DNA from: an uncultured Clostridia bacterium | GTDB taxonomy: Bacteria; Bacillota; Clostridia; Oscillospirales; Ruminococcaceae | Assembly: GCA_946498095.1 (NCBI GenBank) | Contig: CAMMMX010000003.1 | Span: 62,001-126,000 of the forward strand | Reading direction: 5' to 3' | DNA length: 64,000 nucleotides | Shown here: positions 62,631-64,000 of the stretch, in pieces | Numbering within the stretch: the first letter of the stretch is position 1 | How the letters are laid out: every line of letters begins with the position of its first letter | The notes under the pieces: model-generated | The model's input: only the letters and a program-made list of their open reading frames with translations | What the model was told of the DNA's origin: nothing | Databases searched by the model: none | Position numbers and translations under genes: made by a program

Positions 62631-62819
62631 ATGGCAAAATGCGATGTATGCGGAAAGGGTGTCACTTTCGGTATTCAGGTATCCCACTCTCACAGGAGAT
62701 CCAACAGAACTTGGAAGCCTAACGTCAAGCGTGTGAAGGCAATCGTGAACGGTACGCCGCGGCATATTCATGTATGTACGAGCTGCTTGCGTTCCAATAA
62801 GGTGACCCGTGCCGTTTAA
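62631..62819 (+). CDS. rpmB: 50S ribosomal protein L28
   Basis: Basic ribosomal protein of 62 residues: MAKCDVCGKGVTFGIQVSHSHRRSNRTWKPN is the family N-terminus, and the four-cysteine zinc type is complete (CDVC near the start, CTSC near the end). The AAAGGAGGTG site lies 7 nt before the ATG. A perfect 12-bp terminator follows, so it is a single-gene unit with its own promoter. Confidence 0.98.
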   Translation: MAKCDVCGKGVTFGIQVSHSHRRSNRTWKPNVKRVKAIVNGTPRHIHVCTSCLRSNKVTRAV

Positions 62820-62871
62820 AGTATCATCAGTACCCGGCGGTTTCGGTTCGTAAACGTATAGGTGTGCAGAT

Positions 62872-62899
62872 AAAAGCCTCCCGATTTCGGGAGGCTTTT
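62872..62899 (+). terminator. terminator after rpmB
   Basis: A perfect 12-bp stem AAAAGCCTCCCG/CGGGAGGCTTTT with an ATTT loop and U-tail. Confidence 0.9.
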
Positions 62900-62937
62900 G
62901 TTATGACAATGATGACTGTCCTGCAACATTACAACAA

Positions 62938-62969
62938 AAACCGCCCTGAATCAGATCCAAGACGGCTTT
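62938..62969 (-). terminator. candidate terminator after secG
   Basis: On the minus strand AAAGCCGTC can pair with GGGCGGTTT (one bulged G, one G-U pair), followed by T residues, 16 nt past the secG stop. Confidence 0.55.
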
Positions 62970-62984
62970 GCATGTCAACAAATA

Positions 62985-63236
62985 TTATTTGGAAAATACA
63001 GCAATTAAGTTGACGACAATTGTGATTACGACAAAAACAATTGCTGCAATCCGGGTCACTTTAATCAAAGTAGCGTCAAGAGTGCGCCCTTTATTTCTGC
63101 CATAATAGGAATCAGAGGATCCCTGAATAACGGAATTCTGGTTGCCCTGGTTTGATTCCTGCATCAGCACCACGCCGATAATCACCAAACAGGACAGGAC
63201 AAGTAAAATCGCACCGACGATTTCAATCGCATTCAT
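62985..63236 (-). CDS. secG: preprotein translocase subunit SecG
   Basis: Inner membrane subunit of the SecYEG channel, 83 residues: two membrane helices (EIVGAILLVLSCLVIIGVVLMQ and VTRIAAIVFVVITIVVNLIAVF) with the conserved LMQESNQGNQNSVIQGSSDSYYGRNKGRTLDA loop between. GGAGG lies 9 nt before the ATG at 63236; the upstream extension is not conserved. A strong promoter sits at 63319-63347. Confidence 0.96.
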   Translation of the reverse strand: MNAIEIVGAILLVLSCLVIIGVVLMQESNQGNQNSVIQGSSDSYYGRNKGRTLDATLIKVTRIAAIVFVVITIVVNLIAVFSK

Positions 63237-63318
63237 AAGTAATTTCCTCCGATTCTCTTCTAAAGGGCGGCAGAGCACCCTCGCCTCGTTTTCATGCTAC
63301 CATTACAAAATCGTATCT

Positions 63319-63347
63319 ATTATAACACAGCAGCCGATGAAATACAA
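63319..63347 (-). promoter_or_regulatory. sigma-A promoter of secG
   Basis: On the minus strand TTGTAT and a perfect TATAAT with a 17-nt spacer, about 85 nt upstream of secG and just past the stop of the next gene. Confidence 0.75.
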
Positions 63348-63363
63348 GCCCTATGTACAAAAT

Positions 63364-64000
63364 TTAACCTCTGCGGTAACAGATCTCTTTGCGAGGAAAC
63401 TGCGGGATATCGATGGGGATACCGCCGCGCTGCACGCTCTCAAGGCTCACCGGGACAATGGAAGACCATGCGGCCGCTTCGTAGACGTCAATGAACGGGC
63501 GGCGTTCCTCCAGGATGGAGGAGACGAATTCGTCAAGGATGAAGTAGTCGCCGCCGCCGTGGCCAAACTTTTCCGCGTCTTTCAGTGAGGCCTTCCACAG
63601 AGGGTGTTCCAGTTCATCGGTGAAGTCCCACAGCTTGTTCCAATCCTTGGCGGTGAGATCGTCGTTTAATGACGACTTGCCGTCGAGCCAGATGAGTGGA
63701 TCGTCACCCCAGCCGCGTGGAGACAGATAACAGCCGTTGACGCCCTGGAGCTGGTACCAGGTCATATTATGCGGACGGTAGGAGTCGCCGTCGAAACGCA
63801 GGACAATGAGCGCGCCGCTGGCACATTCGATTGTCGTGATCGTCACATCTCCATAGGCCCAGAAACCGTCTGCAAGTGCGGGATGCCCGTCGCCGAACTT
63901 TTTACGGATATAGTTGCGGATACTCGCGTTCTGGGAGCAGAAGGTAGAGCTGCGCAGCATAGTGTCCGTTTCGGTAATTCCCATCCATTTGGCAACTGGA
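63364..64000 (-). CDS. Gfo/Idh/MocA family oxidoreductase (5' end outside the window)
   Basis: C-terminal part, 211 residues, of a sugar dehydrogenase-like protein. The frame stays open to the window edge (PVAKWMGITETDTM...), so the N-terminal NAD domain lies beyond 64000. Visible are the beta-sheet domain stretches ITTIECASGALIVLRFDGDSYRPHNMTWYQLQGVNGCYLS and GHGGGDYFILDEFVSSILEERRPFIDVYEAAAWSSIVPVSLES, typical of the family. It is related to but distinct from the gene at 28680-29834. Substrate unknown. Confidence 0.88.
   Translation of the reverse strand, partial: PVAKWMGITETDTMLRSSTFCSQNASIRNYIRKKFGDGHPALADGFWAYGDVTITTIECASGALIVLRFDGDSYRPHNMTWYQLQGVNGCYLSPRGWGDDPLIWLDGKSSLNDDLTAKDWNKLWDFTDELEHPLWKASLKDAEKFGHGGGDYFILDEFVSSILEERRPFIDVYEAAAWSSIVPVSLESVQRGGIPIDIPQFPRKEICYRRG

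Overview
The window looks like chromosome from an endospore-forming, anaerobic, Gram-positive clostridium (class Clostridia, probably an Oscillospirales- or Christensenellales-like gut organism; family not settled). The evidence is sporulation genes (sigG, yabP, yabQ, a sipL-spoIVA pair, yunB), oxygen-defence proteins typical of strict anaerobes (A-type flavoprotein, rubredoxin, reverse-type rubrerythrin), strong AGGAGG ribosome binding sites, frequent TTG/GTG starts, and many near-consensus sigma-A promoters with 16-18 nt spacers. No rRNA, tRNA, CRISPR array, insertion sequence or prophage was found. Most of the window is core chromosome with small accessory patches.

Layout. 1-7.5 kb, minus strand: rubredoxin-flavoprotein pair, uvrB-uvrA operon, radC. 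7.6-12.8 kb: pseudouridine synthase, WbsX-like carbohydrate enzyme, a non-coding stretch with a 21-bp inverted repeat, a hypothetical gene, sigG behind a sigma-G/F-type promoter, a small membrane protein and an acetyltransferase. 12.9-18.0 kb: the Firmicutes yabM-mazG-hup-rqcP-yabP-yabQ-divIC-yabR block, with a near-perfect sigma-E promoter before yabP. 18-22.9 kb: amidohydrolase, a lone class I fumarase alpha subunit, a THUMP methyltransferase, mutY and an acetyltransferase. 22.9-26.8 kb: DtxR/MntR-type regulator, a 46-residue lipoprotein, EamA transporter, PHP phosphoesterase, and an AT-rich acetyltransferase gene broken by one in-frame TAG. 26.9-31.3 kb: a sugar-related uncharacterised protein, a Gfo/Idh/MocA dehydrogenase, a membrane protein and a D-2-hydroxyacid dehydrogenase. 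31.4-39.9 kb: proB-proA, membrane proteins, ksgA, a glycolipid-type glycosyltransferase with a cardiolipin synthase, and a sugar isomerase/epimerase. 40-45.6 kb: two-gene LysO exporter, a helix-turn-helix protein with eight 28-residue repeats, a GtrA-methyltransferase fusion, and an alanine symporter. 45.7-48.7 kb: sipL-spoIVA. 49-53.7 kb: FUSC-type membrane protein and a fucose isomerase-GH3 glycosidase operon with a 16-bp palindromic operator candidate. 54-58.7 kb: B12-binding radical SAM protein, an sdpR-like repressor with a decayed sdpI, a small conserved ORF and a MATE transporter. 58.8-64 kb: rubrerythrin and partner, polysaccharide deacetylase, a DUF6873-like protein, yunB, rpmB, secG and a partial Gfo/Idh/MocA gene running off the right edge.

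How they fit together. Sporulation genes cover the forespore programme (SigG), mother-cell coat/cortex assembly (YabP/YabQ, SipL-SpoIVA) and late spore formation (YunB). The sugar genes (WbsX-like, GH3, fucose isomerase, two Gfo/Idh/MocA dehydrogenases, TIM-barrel isomerase) suggest use of plant or mucin glycans. The best candidates for undescribed biology are the HTH protein with 28-residue repeats (41.2-42.6 kb), the GtrA-methyltransferase fusion next to it, and several leader structures: alternative hairpins before lysO, a terminator directly before the alanine symporter, and the fucose-operon palindrome. Start codons were chosen from ribosome binding sites and family N-termini, and uncertain ones are flagged.
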